DNA of 64,000 bases from positions 1 to 64,000 of the forward strand of contig NZ_MEDO01000007.1 of NCBI RefSeq assembly GCF_001724815.1, read 5' to 3'. The notes under the pieces were generated by a model that saw only the letters and a list, made by a program, of their open reading frames with translations, was not told the origin of the DNA and made no database searches. The translations under genes and the position numbers were made by a program. Positions within the stretch are counted from its first letter, which is position 1; each line of letters starts with the position of its first letter. This document shows, in pieces, positions 1-6,695 of this stretch. The DNA comes from Arenimonas sp. SCN 70-307 (lineage in GTDB: Bacteria > Pseudomonadota > Gammaproteobacteria > Xanthomonadales > Xanthomonadaceae).

Positions 1-45
1 ATCTATCAGGAGGTCATGCATGGAGCTCCCGGGCGTGAGTCCTAA
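1..45 (+). CDS. 3' end of an integron cassette gene (partial)
   Basis: The first bases precede an attC site, so they must be the tail of a cassette whose start lies outside the window. Frame 1 is open and ends at the TAA contained in the attC outer box, the same arrangement as in many neighbouring cassettes. Frame 3 would stop at base 38 and cannot be excluded. Too little remains to say anything about function. Confidence 0.4.
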   Translation: MYQEVMHGAPGRES

Positions 46-99
46 CAATTCATTCAAGCCGACGCCGCTTCGCGGCGCGGCTTAATTCAGGCGTTAGGC
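40..99 (+). repeat. attC site 1 (60 bp)
   Basis: The outer box TCCTAAC at the left and GTTAGGC at the right enclose CAAGCCGAC and GCGGCTTAA arms with a CCGCTTCGCGG tip. It closes the truncated cassette at the left edge. Confidence 0.93.
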
Positions 100-101
100 G
101 T

Positions 102-578
102 ATGCGAATTCGCCATGTAGTTGGAACTAGCCTGTTAGCCTTGGCCGCGTGTTCGCCCCAGCCGAGTGGAAGCGAACCAGAAGATTTCACTACTGCATTC
201 CAGAAGATGCAAGTGGAGCCGACGTTTCTTTTTTCGCGTGCGCACCCAGATCTCTGGGTTGTTGAAGAATTCAGCCCGGACGGGGACACGGTCGAACACA
301 CCAGAGTCATTCCGTGCGGCCTTGAGGAGATTCAAGAAGCCGGATGGCGCGTGCTGCCCGCTGCAGAACTTCTTGCGCAATCGGGACTCACATACAGCAT
401 TCCCGCATTTGACGGTCCCGACCAAGTGTCCGTCGTGCTCGGCCCCGAAGAAGGCGCTGCGGATGCGCGGTACAGCTTTCGTAGATCAGGCGGAGAGTGG
501 AAACTGGCGCGGATGGAGGTTTACTCTTACCTGGAGGCAGGCGCGGCTTTACCGCCCATGCCTTGTCATGGGCCATAG
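102..578 (+). CDS. Integron cassette 1: predicted lipoprotein of unknown function
   Basis: A 158-residue protein. The N-terminus has two Arg, a hydrophobic stretch and a lipobox L14-A15-A16-C17, so Cys17 is expected to be lipidated and the mature protein anchored in the envelope. The remainder is soluble, acidic to neutral, with no motif I recognise. The ATG lies two bases after attC site 1, and the AGG of the attC right box stands at Shine-Dalgarno distance. The TAG stop is directly before attC site 2. Lack of its own promoter suggests expression from an upstream cassette or the integron promoter. Family assignment is not possible from sequence reading alone. Confidence 0.85.
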   Translation: MRIRHVVGTSLLALAACSPQPSGSEPEDFTTAFQKMQVEPTFLFSRAHPDLWVVEEFSPDGDTVEHTRVIPCGLEEIQEAGWRVLPAAELLAQSGLTYSIPAFDGPDQVSVVLGPEEGAADARYSFRRSGGEWKLARMEVYSYLEAGAALPPMPCHGP

Positions 579-638
579 GCCTAACAAATCATTCAAACCG
601 AACCCACTGCGTGGGTCGGCTTAACTCAGGCGTTAGGC
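579..638 (+). repeat. attC site 2 (60 bp)
   Basis: GCCTAAC and GTTAGGC outer boxes. The inner arms vary slightly from the array consensus (CAAACCGAAC on the left, GGTCGGCTTAA on the right) but remain complementary, so the variation is compensatory. Confidence 0.92.
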
Positions 639-643
639 CTCGA

Positions 644-982
644 ATGGAAAGAATGTCGCACGCCGAGTACATCGCAGGTGTCCGCGCCGAGGCGGGAAAC
701 CTTGCTGCGGACGTTCTCTGTGGCCAGGCGGAATTGCTTGAAGCCTGTCACAGGCTATCTGCGCTCCTGGCAGCGGCTGAGCTTGAGCCAGGGGATGAAG
801 ATGCAAAGGCGTTCCTGATCATCAGCAGTGAGATCGACGCATTGCCTGTTGGAGTAGTGAGGGCGCATTGGGACAGAACCGCGCTCGCCCGTCTCCAGCC
901 CGAGATAGAATCCGCTTCGAAATGGGCCCGAGAAATTGCAGAACCGGCACTGGTGTCCGTTGTTCGTCGGTTTAAGGCCTAA
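644..982 (+). CDS. Integron cassette 2: small helical protein of unknown function
   Basis: A 112-residue protein with no signal peptide or membrane segment, predicted mostly alpha-helical from its Ala/Glu/Leu content. The ATG at 644 is five bases after attC site 2; an alternative ATG at 653 begins with Ser-His-Ala. A longer reading frame runs upstream through attC site 2 into the preceding cassette, but a cassette gene should start inside its own cassette. The TAA stop is supplied by the CCTAAC box of attC site 3. No family recognised. Confidence 0.8.
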   Translation: MERMSHAEYIAGVRAEAGNLAADVLCGQAELLEACHRLSALLAAAELEPGDEDAKAFLIISSEIDALPVGVVRAHWDRTALARLQPEIESASKWAREIAEPALVSVVRRFKA

Positions 983-1036
983 CTCATCATTCAAGCCGAC
1001 GTGCCTTCGGAACGCGGCTTAACTCAGGCGTTAGGC
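977..1036 (+). repeat. attC site 3 (60 bp)
   Basis: GCCTAAC and GTTAGGC boxes with a GTGCCTTCGGAAC tip. The first box supplies the TAA stop of cassette 2. Confidence 0.93.
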
Positions 1037-1039
1037 CTC

Positions 1040-1345
1040 ATGTTCAAGTCCAATCCCATCCCAAAGATCGGCCTGCTGCTTTTCCTTATCGCCTTCGCGT
1101 ACCTGGGGTCGCTGATTCTTCTCGGCCAGGAGCGAGCTGTGGACTGGGGACTTAGCGGCGAGGAGATGTATCTGCATGAGAAGCTGCTTTCCCTCGCGGT
1201 TGCCGGCGGCGCAATTGCAACCTGGTTCCTAGGCATGTATCGGGCGCACCTACAGGGTAGCTGGCGTTGGTTTATTGCATGCATGTTTGCCTGGCCGATT
1301 GCTTTTGTTTATACATTGGCCATCAACACCGGCCGCGAGGCCTAA
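1040..1345 (+). CDS. Integron cassette 3: small membrane protein
   Basis: A 101-residue protein with three hydrophobic stretches, at about residues 9-28, 46-65 and 76-95, consistent with a three-pass inner-membrane protein. A short polar loop after the first segment contains QERAVDWGLSGEEMYLHEK. The ATG is three bases after attC site 3, with the AGG of the site in Shine-Dalgarno position. The stop TAA is part of attC site 4. Function unknown. Confidence 0.82.
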   Translation: MFKSNPIPKIGLLLFLIAFAYLGSLILLGQERAVDWGLSGEEMYLHEKLLSLAVAGGAIATWFLGMYRAHLQGSWRWFIACMFAWPIAFVYTLAINTGREA

Positions 1346-1395
1346 CTCATCATTCAAGCCGACGCCTTCGGCGCGGCTTAACTTAGGCGTTAGGT
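1340..1395 (+). repeat. attC site 4 (56 bp)
   Basis: Short variant with a GCCTTCGGC tip; boxes GCCTAAC and GTTAGGT. Supplies the stop codon of cassette 3. Confidence 0.93.
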
Positions 1396-1398
1396 GCC

Positions 1399-1857
1399 AT
1401 GGACCAAGATCACTACTGTCGTGAGGTAGCAGCTGTCCTCGACTCGCGCGCTGACCAGATCGCCGATCGCCTCCAGGCTACGCTCAAGCGCCTTCCGAGG
1501 GAGACCAAAGAAGTAACGGTCGGCGTCCACGTAGATCAGGACGGCGAGGGGTTTCTTACCGTGCGTGTCCACTTGTCCGGACCCAATCTCTATGTTCTCA
1601 ACCAGTCCATTTCGGAAACAGCAGAGCTACTTGGAACGGTCATGACCCCTGACGGCTTCGAGCCACCGCTTCCGGTGATGTCTCCTGGCGAAGACACCTT
1701 CTCGGTGTCAGATGCTTTGACGGACTGTGCCATCCAATGGCTGCATTCTCGGTGGTCGTTGCTGCGGGCCCCAACGATCTCAGTACCTGTTTCTATCGCT
1801 TCAATGGGCGGCTATGGGTCAATCGGGCAAATCAGGCTCTCCAGCTTTGGCACCTAA
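1399..1857 (+). CDS. Integron cassette 4: cytoplasmic protein of unknown function
   Basis: A 152-residue protein without signal peptide or membrane segments. The first half, to about residue 70, alternates charged helix-like and strand-like stretches (VTVGVHVDQDGEGFLTVRVHL). The ATG is three bases after attC site 4 and the TAA stop lies in attC site 5, so the gene fills its cassette completely. I do not recognise the family with confidence. Confidence 0.82.
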   Translation: MDQDHYCREVAAVLDSRADQIADRLQATLKRLPRETKEVTVGVHVDQDGEGFLTVRVHLSGPNLYVLNQSISETAELLGTVMTPDGFEPPLPVMSPGEDTFSVSDALTDCAIQWLHSRWSLLRAPTISVPVSIASMGGYGSIGQIRLSSFGT

Positions 1858-1911
1858 CAATTCATTCAAGCCGACATCGCTCCGCGACGCGGCTTAACTC
1901 AGGCGTTAGGC
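1852..1911 (+). repeat. attC site 5 (60 bp)
   Basis: Boxes ACCTAAC and GTTAGGC with an ATCGCTCCGCGAC tip. The left box provides the stop of cassette 4. Confidence 0.92.
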
Positions 1912-1928
1912 CTAAGCGGGAGACCGTC

Positions 1929-2255
1929 GTGCCTCATTCATCAGCCAGCCTTGCACTTCTGGGTCTCCTTGCGCTTGTGACGGCGCCAACCCACGCAGAG
2001 CCTTACCCGGATGCCTCGCCGAGCGTCGCTCTGCGAATCGTTCTGGACACGCAACAGGCGAGAATTCGGGAGCTAGATACTCCAGATTCTTGGTGGAGCG
2101 ATACGAAGGAGCGCACCTGGTCGGTGAAGCGTCCTTTCGAGCCCGGGGTTCTGGACACCACCCATACCTTTCTGGTCACCTACAGCATAGGTGGCAAAAT
2201 CGTGGCCAGCTGGCAAGTCGACACTCGCGCAGGTAGCGCGGTCGCCCAGCCATAG
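1929..2255 (+). CDS. Integron cassette 5: small secreted protein (GTG start)
   Basis: A 108-residue protein. The start is taken as GTG 1929 because GGGAG stands about seven bases upstream and because translation from there begins with a clean signal peptide (hydrophobic LALLGLLALV, cleavage after THA near residue 22). The frame is open upstream across attC site 5, but that part lies outside the cassette. The mature part is about 86 residues, Trp-rich in the middle (SWWSDTKERTW), and looks like a single small beta domain. Likely periplasmic or secreted; function unknown. Confidence 0.72.
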   Translation: MPHSSASLALLGLLALVTAPTHAEPYPDASPSVALRIVLDTQQARIRELDTPDSWWSDTKERTWSVKRPFEPGVLDTTHTFLVTYSIGGKIVASWQVDTRAGSAVAQP

Positions 2256-2315
2256 GCCTAACTCATCATTCAAGCCGACGTGCCTTCGGCACGCGGCTTA
2301 ACTCAGGCGTTAGGC
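2256..2315 (+). repeat. attC site 6 (60 bp)
   Basis: Boxes GCCTAAC and GTTAGGC with a GTGCCTTCGGCAC tip forming a perfect stem. Confidence 0.93.
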
Positions 2316-2324
2316 CACGCACGC

Positions 2325-2795
2325 ATGAACCAACCGCTTCTCCACCGTGTGCTAGAAGGCGACGAAGAGGCCATTGCTCTGTTCGGCGACGCGGAGAACT
2401 GTGCCGTCATTGACTGGCGAGATGGGCCTGCCGAGATTGTCGCTGCCATTGCTGCCTTCCTCCCGGTTGGATACCTCACCATAGGGCCCATAACCACCTC
2501 AAGTTGCGAGCTACTTGTGCGCGACAAGCCGCCGGTGGCTGCTCCACTTTCATCAAGAGCGACACAAGAGAATCTCCTGCTCAGCATCAATCACGCCATA
2601 CAACCCGAGTACGAGCTGCGGCAATTTCGTCCGCTTGATGGAGACAGCTACTCGATCTTCGTTGCGTCGAGGTCTGTCTGGTCCGACATCGAGCGGGCTA
2701 ACCCACAGGCCACAGAAGAACTCTTTCTCAGCACCCGTCGCCTCGCGGCGTACTGGGGTAAGAGCTACTTCGCCCGCATGTTCAGCAAGCCGTGA
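2325..2795 (+). CDS. Integron cassette 6: soluble protein of unknown function
   Basis: A 156-residue protein with no signal peptide or membrane helix. An N-terminal acidic region is followed by a mixed alpha/beta sequence. The C-terminal part (PQATEELFLSTRRLAAYWGKSYFARMF) is a probable amphipathic helix with basic end. The ATG lies nine bases after attC site 6, further than in most cassettes. The TGA stop precedes attC site 7 by seven bases. No known motif identified. Confidence 0.78.
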   Translation: MNQPLLHRVLEGDEEAIALFGDAENCAVIDWRDGPAEIVAAIAAFLPVGYLTIGPITTSSCELLVRDKPPVAAPLSSRATQENLLLSINHAIQPEYELRQFRPLDGDSYSIFVASRSVWSDIERANPQATEELFLSTRRLAAYWGKSYFARMFSKP

Positions 2796-2802
2796 GGGCG
2801 TG

Positions 2803-2862
2803 GCCTAACAATTCACTCAAGCCGACGCCGCTTCCCGGCGCGGCGTAATTCAGGCGTTAGGC
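2803..2862 (+). repeat. attC site 7 (60 bp)
   Basis: Boxes GCCTAAC and GTTAGGC. The tip is CCGCTTCCCGG and the right arm reads GCGGCGTAA, one change from the consensus GCGGCTTAA. Confidence 0.92.
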
Positions 2863-2865
2863 CGC

Positions 2866-3255
2866 ATGTTCAAGAAGATCGCCAACTGGCTTGCTCAGAA
2901 GCGCAAGGAACGCGCTGAGGCGGTTATGTTTGAGCGGGCGGTAGTCGTACGATTCGATGATGAGCACATCTCCTCAACCTATCCGGATGGCACCATTCAG
3001 TCGATCTCCTGGCATGAGATCAACTGCGTTGCTATCGAAACCAACGACAGTGGGCCTTGGGGTGCAGACGTATGGTGGCTGCTCGAAGGCACAGACAAGC
3101 ACTGCACTTACCCACAGGGCGCAACAGGCGACCCCGAAGCACTCGATGAGTACTCAAAGCGGCTGCCGGAGTTTCGCGACAGGGCTGTTATTGAGGCAAT
3201 GAGTTGCACTTCAAATGCGCGGTTTATTTGTTGGGAGCGGCGGCATGCGGCCTAA
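2866..3255 (+). CDS. Integron cassette 7: small soluble protein, possible PH-like fold
   Basis: A 129-residue protein. A lysine/arginine-rich N-terminal helix (FKKIANWLAQKRKERAE) precedes a strand-rich domain with pattern FERAVVVRFDDEHISSTYPDG then SISWHEI, ending in DVWWLLEG. This strand pattern resembles small PH-like domains of other bacterial hypothetical proteins, but that is only a fold guess. The ATG is three bases after attC site 7. The stop TAA is inside attC site 8. No signal peptide. Confidence 0.8.
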   Translation: MFKKIANWLAQKRKERAEAVMFERAVVVRFDDEHISSTYPDGTIQSISWHEINCVAIETNDSGPWGADVWWLLEGTDKHCTYPQGATGDPEALDEYSKRLPEFRDRAVIEAMSCTSNARFICWERRHAA

Positions 3256-3305
3256 CTATTCATTCAAGCCGACGCCTTCGGCGCGGCTTAACTAAGGCGT
3301 TAGGC
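3250..3305 (+). repeat. attC site 8 (56 bp)
   Basis: Boxes GCCTAAC and GTTAGGC, GCCTTCGGC tip, with AACTAAGG in place of the common AACTCAGG. Supplies the stop of cassette 7. Confidence 0.92.
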
Positions 3306-3309
3306 GGGC

Positions 3310-3747
3310 ATGAAGAAGGCTCTCACTCTTCTCGCGGTTTTGTTTCTGGCGTCAGGTCCCGCCTGTGCGACCACATGTTGGCCACAGGGAGGCCAGCGCA
3401 CGCAGGTTCGCGCAGCGTTTGAAGAATCGAAATATGTCTTCTCAGCGTACGTGCTTGAGATATCCCAGGCTGGCGAGGCGCCAACTGCCAAGGTTAGAGT
3501 CCTGCAGGTCTGGAAGGGCGACATGGCTGTCGGGCAGATTCTTGAGACCACAGCTTCAGAATCAGTCACTTTCATGGGCGACGGCGTGGTGCCTGAGCCA
3601 GGAACGGCTCTGCTCATTTACACGACGTCGAAGCAGCCCTATCTTCTCCATACGTGCTCTCGCACGCGGGAGCTAGATTCCGCCACCGGCGACATCCCAT
3701 TGCTCAACAAGCTCTCAAAGAAGCTACGCTACAAGCTTGGCGGCTAA
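3310..3747 (+). CDS. Integron cassette 8: secreted NTR/TIMP-like protein
   Basis: A 145-residue protein with a typical signal peptide (MKK, hydrophobic core, cleavage after about residue 20 at ACA). The mature part has Cys near the N-terminus (TTCWP), an F-x-x-S-x-Y-V-F-S-A-Y-V strand, a VRVLQVWKG strand, then YLLHTCSRTRELDSA near the C-terminus. This order (early Cys, V-x-V-x-x-V-W-K-G, late C-x-R-T-x-x-L) resembles bacterial netrin/TIMP-like exported proteins. That is pattern recognition from memory, not a computed match. Probable periplasmic or secreted protein; partner unknown. The ATG follows attC site 8 by four bases. Confidence 0.78.
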   Translation: MKKALTLLAVLFLASGPACATTCWPQGGQRTQVRAAFEESKYVFSAYVLEISQAGEAPTAKVRVLQVWKGDMAVGQILETTASESVTFMGDGVVPEPGTALLIYTTSKQPYLLHTCSRTRELDSATGDIPLLNKLSKKLRYKLGG

Positions 3748-3750
3748 ACC

Positions 3751-3810
3751 GCCTAACTACTCATTCAAGCCGACGTGCCTCCGGCACGCGGCTTAACTCA
3801 GGCGTTAGGT
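3751..3810 (+). repeat. attC site 9 (60 bp)
   Basis: Boxes GCCTAAC and GTTAGGT with a GTGCCTCCGGCAC tip that forms a perfect stem. Confidence 0.93.
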
Positions 3811-3814
3811 GCCA

Positions 3815-4252
3815 ATGGAGTTTGAGTCGTTACGTCCAGTTCTTAGCGGCTTGGCTGGTGGCATCATCGCTACCTGGCTCACCTCTCGCTGGGCTCGTCG
3901 GCTGCCTGCTAGACACAACGGCAAGTCACGCGACGCACTTCTTCGGCAGCATCGTCCCGCTATCTGGACGGCCAACACTCTTTTCTTCCTTGGCCTCATC
4001 TTCGGAGTCGCTCTGTACCGGATCGGAGACTTTGAGAGCACAGACTGGCGTCCGCTTGGGCTTGGCTTCGGTCTGGGGTCGGTCTTGCCGCTACTAGCCA
4101 TCTTTGTAGTGTCCATCCTCTCCGGCAGAGACCCCCGGGAGGGGTACGTCGCCTTCTCGTTTGGTCAGGGCATGCCCCTTTGGGCTACCTATGGCTTGCT
4201 TGGCGCGGGCTCAGTTGCTTTCATGTTCGCAGTTGCTAGCCTTGGCACCTAA
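3815..4252 (+). CDS. Integron cassette 9: multi-pass membrane protein
   Basis: A 145-residue protein with hydrophobic segments near residues 9-24, 49-67, 80-100 and 119-141, so a three- or four-pass inner-membrane protein. The first loop is strongly basic (SRWARRLPARHNGKSRD), fitting a cytoplasmic position. ATG 3815 is chosen; a GTG at 3809 overlaps the attC box and would add only two residues. The stop TAA lies in attC site 10. Function unknown. Confidence 0.8.
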   Translation: MEFESLRPVLSGLAGGIIATWLTSRWARRLPARHNGKSRDALLRQHRPAIWTANTLFFLGLIFGVALYRIGDFESTDWRPLGLGFGLGSVLPLLAIFVVSILSGRDPREGYVAFSFGQGMPLWATYGLLGAGSVAFMFAVASLGT

Positions 4253-4306
4253 CAATTCATTCAAGCCGACGCCGCTTCGCGGCGCGGCTTAATTCAGGCG
4301 TTAGGC
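4247..4306 (+). repeat. attC site 10 (60 bp)
   Basis: Boxes ACCTAAC and GTTAGGC with a CCGCTTCGCGG tip. The inner part matches attC site 1 closely. Confidence 0.93.
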
Positions 4307-4309
4307 CTC

Positions 4310-4771
4310 ATGCGATACATCACGGCGGCCCTTGTTCTCTTCTCACTGCCCGCATCTGCGTGCGAGTTTAAGGCGTCAGAGCTCAGCCTCGGCGGCGTGG
4401 CGGCGGGAGAGACCGAGACAAGCGTCGTTGAGCTGCTTGGTGAGCCTAGCGAACGCGTCGATACCGGTGAGGGCATGGAGCTTCGCTATCCCGGTCTAGT
4501 CGTTACAGTCGGTTGGCTGGAGCAGGCCGCGCCAGGCGTCGAGCGTCGGGTTTTCGCGCTACGCGCTAGCGGCACCGCGTTGTGCACTCCGTCAGGGCTC
4601 TGCCCCGGCATGCCTGTGGCGCACGCCACAAAGCTGTACGGTGCGGCCAGCGTTGCCGTCAGGAACAGCGTGGCATTGCTTGAGTACCAGCCAGCCGCAA
4701 CTCACTGCTGGCTGCAAGTCTCAGCACAAGGCGGCACAATTACTTCGTTGGCCGTGGCCTGTCAGCCATGA
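4310..4771 (+). CDS. Integron cassette 10: secreted protein, paralogue of cassette 12
   Basis: A 153-residue protein with a signal peptide ending near residue 17 (ASA-C). The mature part starts CEFKASELSLGGVAAGETE and later has CTPSGLCPGM, an LLEYQP...CWLQVS stretch and a C-terminal VACQP. The same landmarks (ELSLGGVA-x-G, CTPSG-x-CPGM, CWI/CWL, ACP) occur in the same order in the gene at 5387-5845, so the two are clearly homologous. Four or five Cys residues suggest disulfide bonds in the periplasm. The repeated LGGVxxG start followed by a LGEP-like segment hints at small periplasmic repeat domains, but no function can be assigned. Confidence 0.83.
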   Translation: MRYITAALVLFSLPASACEFKASELSLGGVAAGETETSVVELLGEPSERVDTGEGMELRYPGLVVTVGWLEQAAPGVERRVFALRASGTALCTPSGLCPGMPVAHATKLYGAASVAVRNSVALLEYQPAATHCWLQVSAQGGTITSLAVACQP

Positions 4772-4772
4772 G

Positions 4773-4828
4773 GCCTAACTAATCATTCAAGCCGACGCCT
4801 TCGGCGCGGCTCAAATCAGGCGCTAGGC
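4773..4828 (+). repeat. attC site 11 (56 bp, variant box)
   Basis: Left box GCCTAAC; right box GCTAGGC carries a T-to-C change at the conserved GTT core. The right arm reads GGCTCAAATCAGGC instead of GGCTTAACTCAGGC. Its recombination activity may be lower than that of its neighbours. Confidence 0.88.
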
Positions 4829-4831
4829 CTC

Positions 4832-5329
4832 ATGAATAGAACTCGCTTCGTGCTACTGGTCTTGGCTCTGCTGAGTGGCAGCGCACATGCTCATCAAGAC
4901 CGCATCCTATCAATTGATCAGAACGGTTCTATTCCTGAGATTCCTGCGTCATTCGGACGAGTCTCCTTGGAAATATCTGGACTAGGCAGCGACTCACCTA
5001 CTGTGACCTTCGGGTCAGGCGATCGACTCAATCGCCTCCCCTCTTGCGTGACCCGTCTTATCCGCGCGGAGAAACTGGATGATGTTTTGGTCACGGGATC
5101 CTGGTACCACAGAGAGTCGACGCTTCCCTACTACATTAGCGTCAAGTTCTATGAGCCTAGCCGCAACGAAGCTCGATCCTACAACTCCAGCTTGGATATA
5201 CTTTTCAATCTACGCACTGCCGAAGTAATCCAGATCAAAAGGTTCGTCGCTAGCGAATCAAACGATGGCGGGCGGTACGAAGCCGTTGATCTTCCCGAAG
5301 GGTGCGCGCCGTCATGGCGCGAGGCCTAA
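4832..5329 (+). CDS. Integron cassette 11: secreted protein of unknown function
   Basis: A 165-residue protein with a good signal peptide (MNRTRF, hydrophobic LLVLALLSG, cleavage after AHA near residue 20). The mature part is strand-rich with many Ser/Asn/Asp and two Cys far apart (near PSCVTR and EGCAPS), compatible with one disulfide. This cassette has the lowest GC in the array by eye, suggesting an independent origin. The ATG lies three bases after attC site 11, and the stop TAA is in attC site 12. Confidence 0.8.
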   Translation: MNRTRFVLLVLALLSGSAHAHQDRILSIDQNGSIPEIPASFGRVSLEISGLGSDSPTVTFGSGDRLNRLPSCVTRLIRAEKLDDVLVTGSWYHRESTLPYYISVKFYEPSRNEARSYNSSLDILFNLRTAEVIQIKRFVASESNDGGRYEAVDLPEGCAPSWREA

Positions 5330-5383
5330 CCCATCAATCAAGCCGACGCGCCTTCGGTACGCGGCTGAACTCAGGCGTTAGGG
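5324..5383 (+). repeat. attC site 12 (60 bp)
   Basis: Boxes GCCTAAC and GTTAGGG, with a CGCCTTCGGTACG tip. The last base of the right box departs from the array consensus. Confidence 0.9.
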
Positions 5384-5386
5384 CTC

Positions 5387-5845
5387 ATGAAAGCTGCTTC
5401 ACTCACACTGCTGCTCGCTCTGACCGCAACATCATGCGCGGTTGTCGCGGAGCCCCCATTATCCAGTAACGAACTTTCGCTCGGCGGGGTTGCTATTGGA
5501 GACTCGGAGGCCGACGCAGCGTCTGTACTTGGCCAATCAGTACGAACCGAACACCCAGACAACCACCTGTCCATAAAGCTTGAGTCTGGCGGGATCATGG
5601 TTCTGATTGATCCGCAGGAGGGTGTTGGTGAAATCTTTAGTAACGCCCCGCAATACTGCACCCCATCCGGCGCATGCCCCGGCATGGCTTTCGACAAGAT
5701 TCCGAAGGCGATGGGGCGTGCACGCATTACCAAGCAAGGGGGTTCCCGCTTCCTGGCGCAGTACTCAACGACCACCGACTGTTGGATTGAGTTGTCCGTT
5801 AGCGCCGAACGTGTGGAGTCTGTTCGGATCGCGTGCCCGGTGTAG
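5387..5845 (+). CDS. Integron cassette 12: secreted protein, paralogue of cassette 10
   Basis: A 152-residue exported protein. The signal sequence has a hydrophobic LTLLLALTA core. TSC at residues 15-17 weakly resembles a lipobox, or signal peptidase I may cut after VVA. The mature part shares with the gene at 4310-4771 the start SNELSLGGVAIG, the block CTPSGACPGM, a later CWIELS and a terminal ACPV. The middle parts are much more diverged. Two homologous cassettes separated by one unrelated cassette suggest either duplication and reshuffling within the array or two independent captures. Confidence 0.83.
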   Translation: MKAASLTLLLALTATSCAVVAEPPLSSNELSLGGVAIGDSEADAASVLGQSVRTEHPDNHLSIKLESGGIMVLIDPQEGVGEIFSNAPQYCTPSGACPGMAFDKIPKAMGRARITKQGGSRFLAQYSTTTDCWIELSVSAERVESVRIACPV

Positions 5846-5851
5846 GCTAAG

Positions 5852-5907
5852 GCCTAACCACTCATTCAAGCTGACGCCCACGGCGCGGCTTAACTCAGGC
5901 GATAGGT
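5852..5907 (+). repeat. attC site 13 (56 bp, variant box)
   Basis: Left box GCCTAAC; right box GATAGGT with an altered GTT core. The tip is GCCCACGGC and the arm has CAAGCTGAC. Confidence 0.87.
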
Positions 5908-5915
5908 GCCTCACG

Positions 5916-6365
5916 ATGCGCTGGTCAGAATTGAGGTCTCGCGTTGAAGCCGAGTTCGCGGAGGAAATCCGCGACCGAGTGTCCGTCCACGTCACCAGGC
6001 ACCATGAGCGCTCTCGATCCGGTCGCGGCTGGATCGCAATCGACGGCAAGGAGATCGCCAATTTCTGCGATTGGTCGGTTTACTATCCGAACCCTGATCA
6101 TCGCGAGTCGCACAAGGACGCCTTGGCTGGCTACGGAGAACTGAGGGCATGGGACTTCAAGGAAGCCTGCTGGGCCATAGTCCACGAAGGGATCGAGCCT
6201 GCGCTGGCATCCCAAGATCCTTTGCGCCAGGGCTTGGCTGTTTTGCATCGGAAGTTTGGAAAGCGCCGGCTTGGCGAACTTCTCAAAGATCGTGAGGCGC
6301 TACACCCACTGGTACTGTTCTTGTCGGAATTCCGCAAGAACCCGGACGCGGCAACTAACCGATAA
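5916..6365 (+). CDS. Integron cassette 13: SF0329-like family protein
   Basis: A 149-residue soluble protein. The N-terminus reads M-R-W-S-E-L-x-x-x-V-E-A-E-F-A, followed by VSVHVTRHHER and GRGWIAIDGKEIANF. I recognise this as the pattern of the small SF0329-type hypothetical family found scattered in Gram-negative bacteria; its molecular role is not known to me. The ATG at 5916 is eight bases past attC site 13; the upstream open frame belongs to the preceding cassette. The TAA at 6363 lies just inside a degenerate attC. Confidence 0.8.
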   Translation: MRWSELRSRVEAEFAEEIRDRVSVHVTRHHERSRSGRGWIAIDGKEIANFCDWSVYYPNPDHRESHKDALAGYGELRAWDFKEACWAIVHEGIEPALASQDPLRQGLAVLHRKFGKRRLGELLKDREALHPLVLFLSEFRKNPDAATNR

Positions 6366-6408
6366 TTCAACCCGAAGCCTTCGGCGCGGCATAACCCAGG
6401 CACCAGGC
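6353..6408 (+). repeat. attC site 14 (degenerate)
   Basis: The left box reads AACTAAC, the tip is GCCTTCGGC with a GCGGCATAACCCAGGC arm, and the right box is corrupted to ACCAGGC (expected GTTAGGC). The loss of the conserved GTT makes it a poor recombination substrate. Confidence 0.75.
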
Positions 6409-6433
6409 CACAAAGTGCGGAGTCGTACTACAG

Positions 6434-6637
6434 ATGGAAAATCCCGGTTCTCCTGGCTTCTTTGTCGGTTGGGGCACGCTTTCACTCATCAACGCAGGCC
6501 TCGCCCAAGGCAAGGGCCGCAGCAGCCTCAACCGGCGGTCTGTTTCGCTTCTGCCAGGCCCCATCGCCACGCTTCTTATTGTTTTATTTGAGCCACTTCC
6601 GAAGAATCCGGCTATGGGCCATGACGACAAGGCCTAA
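6434..6637 (+). CDS. Integron cassette 14: 67-residue membrane microprotein
   Basis: A 67-residue protein with two short hydrophobic stretches, FFVGWGTLSLINAGLA near residues 9-24 and LLPGPIATLLIVLFEP near 39-54, joined by a basic linker. It fits a two-pass membrane protein. The ATG is 25 bases after the degenerate attC site 14. The TAA stop is inside attC site 15, the same arrangement as in other cassettes, which supports that it is a real gene despite its size. Another frame of similar length overlaps it but shows no membrane pattern. Confidence 0.62.
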   Translation: MENPGSPGFFVGWGTLSLINAGLAQGKGRSSLNRRSVSLLPGPIATLLIVLFEPLPKNPAMGHDDKA

Positions 6638-6691
6638 CGGATCATTCACGCTGACGCGCCATCGGCACGCGGCTTAACTCAGGCGTTGGAC
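6632..6691 (+). repeat. attC site 15 (60 bp)
   Basis: Boxes GCCTAAC and GTTGGAC, both still within the RYYYAAC/GTTRRRY rule. Arms are CACGCTGAC and GCGGCTTAACTCAGGC around a CGCCATCGGCACG tip. Confidence 0.88.
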
Positions 6692-6695
6692 GGCA

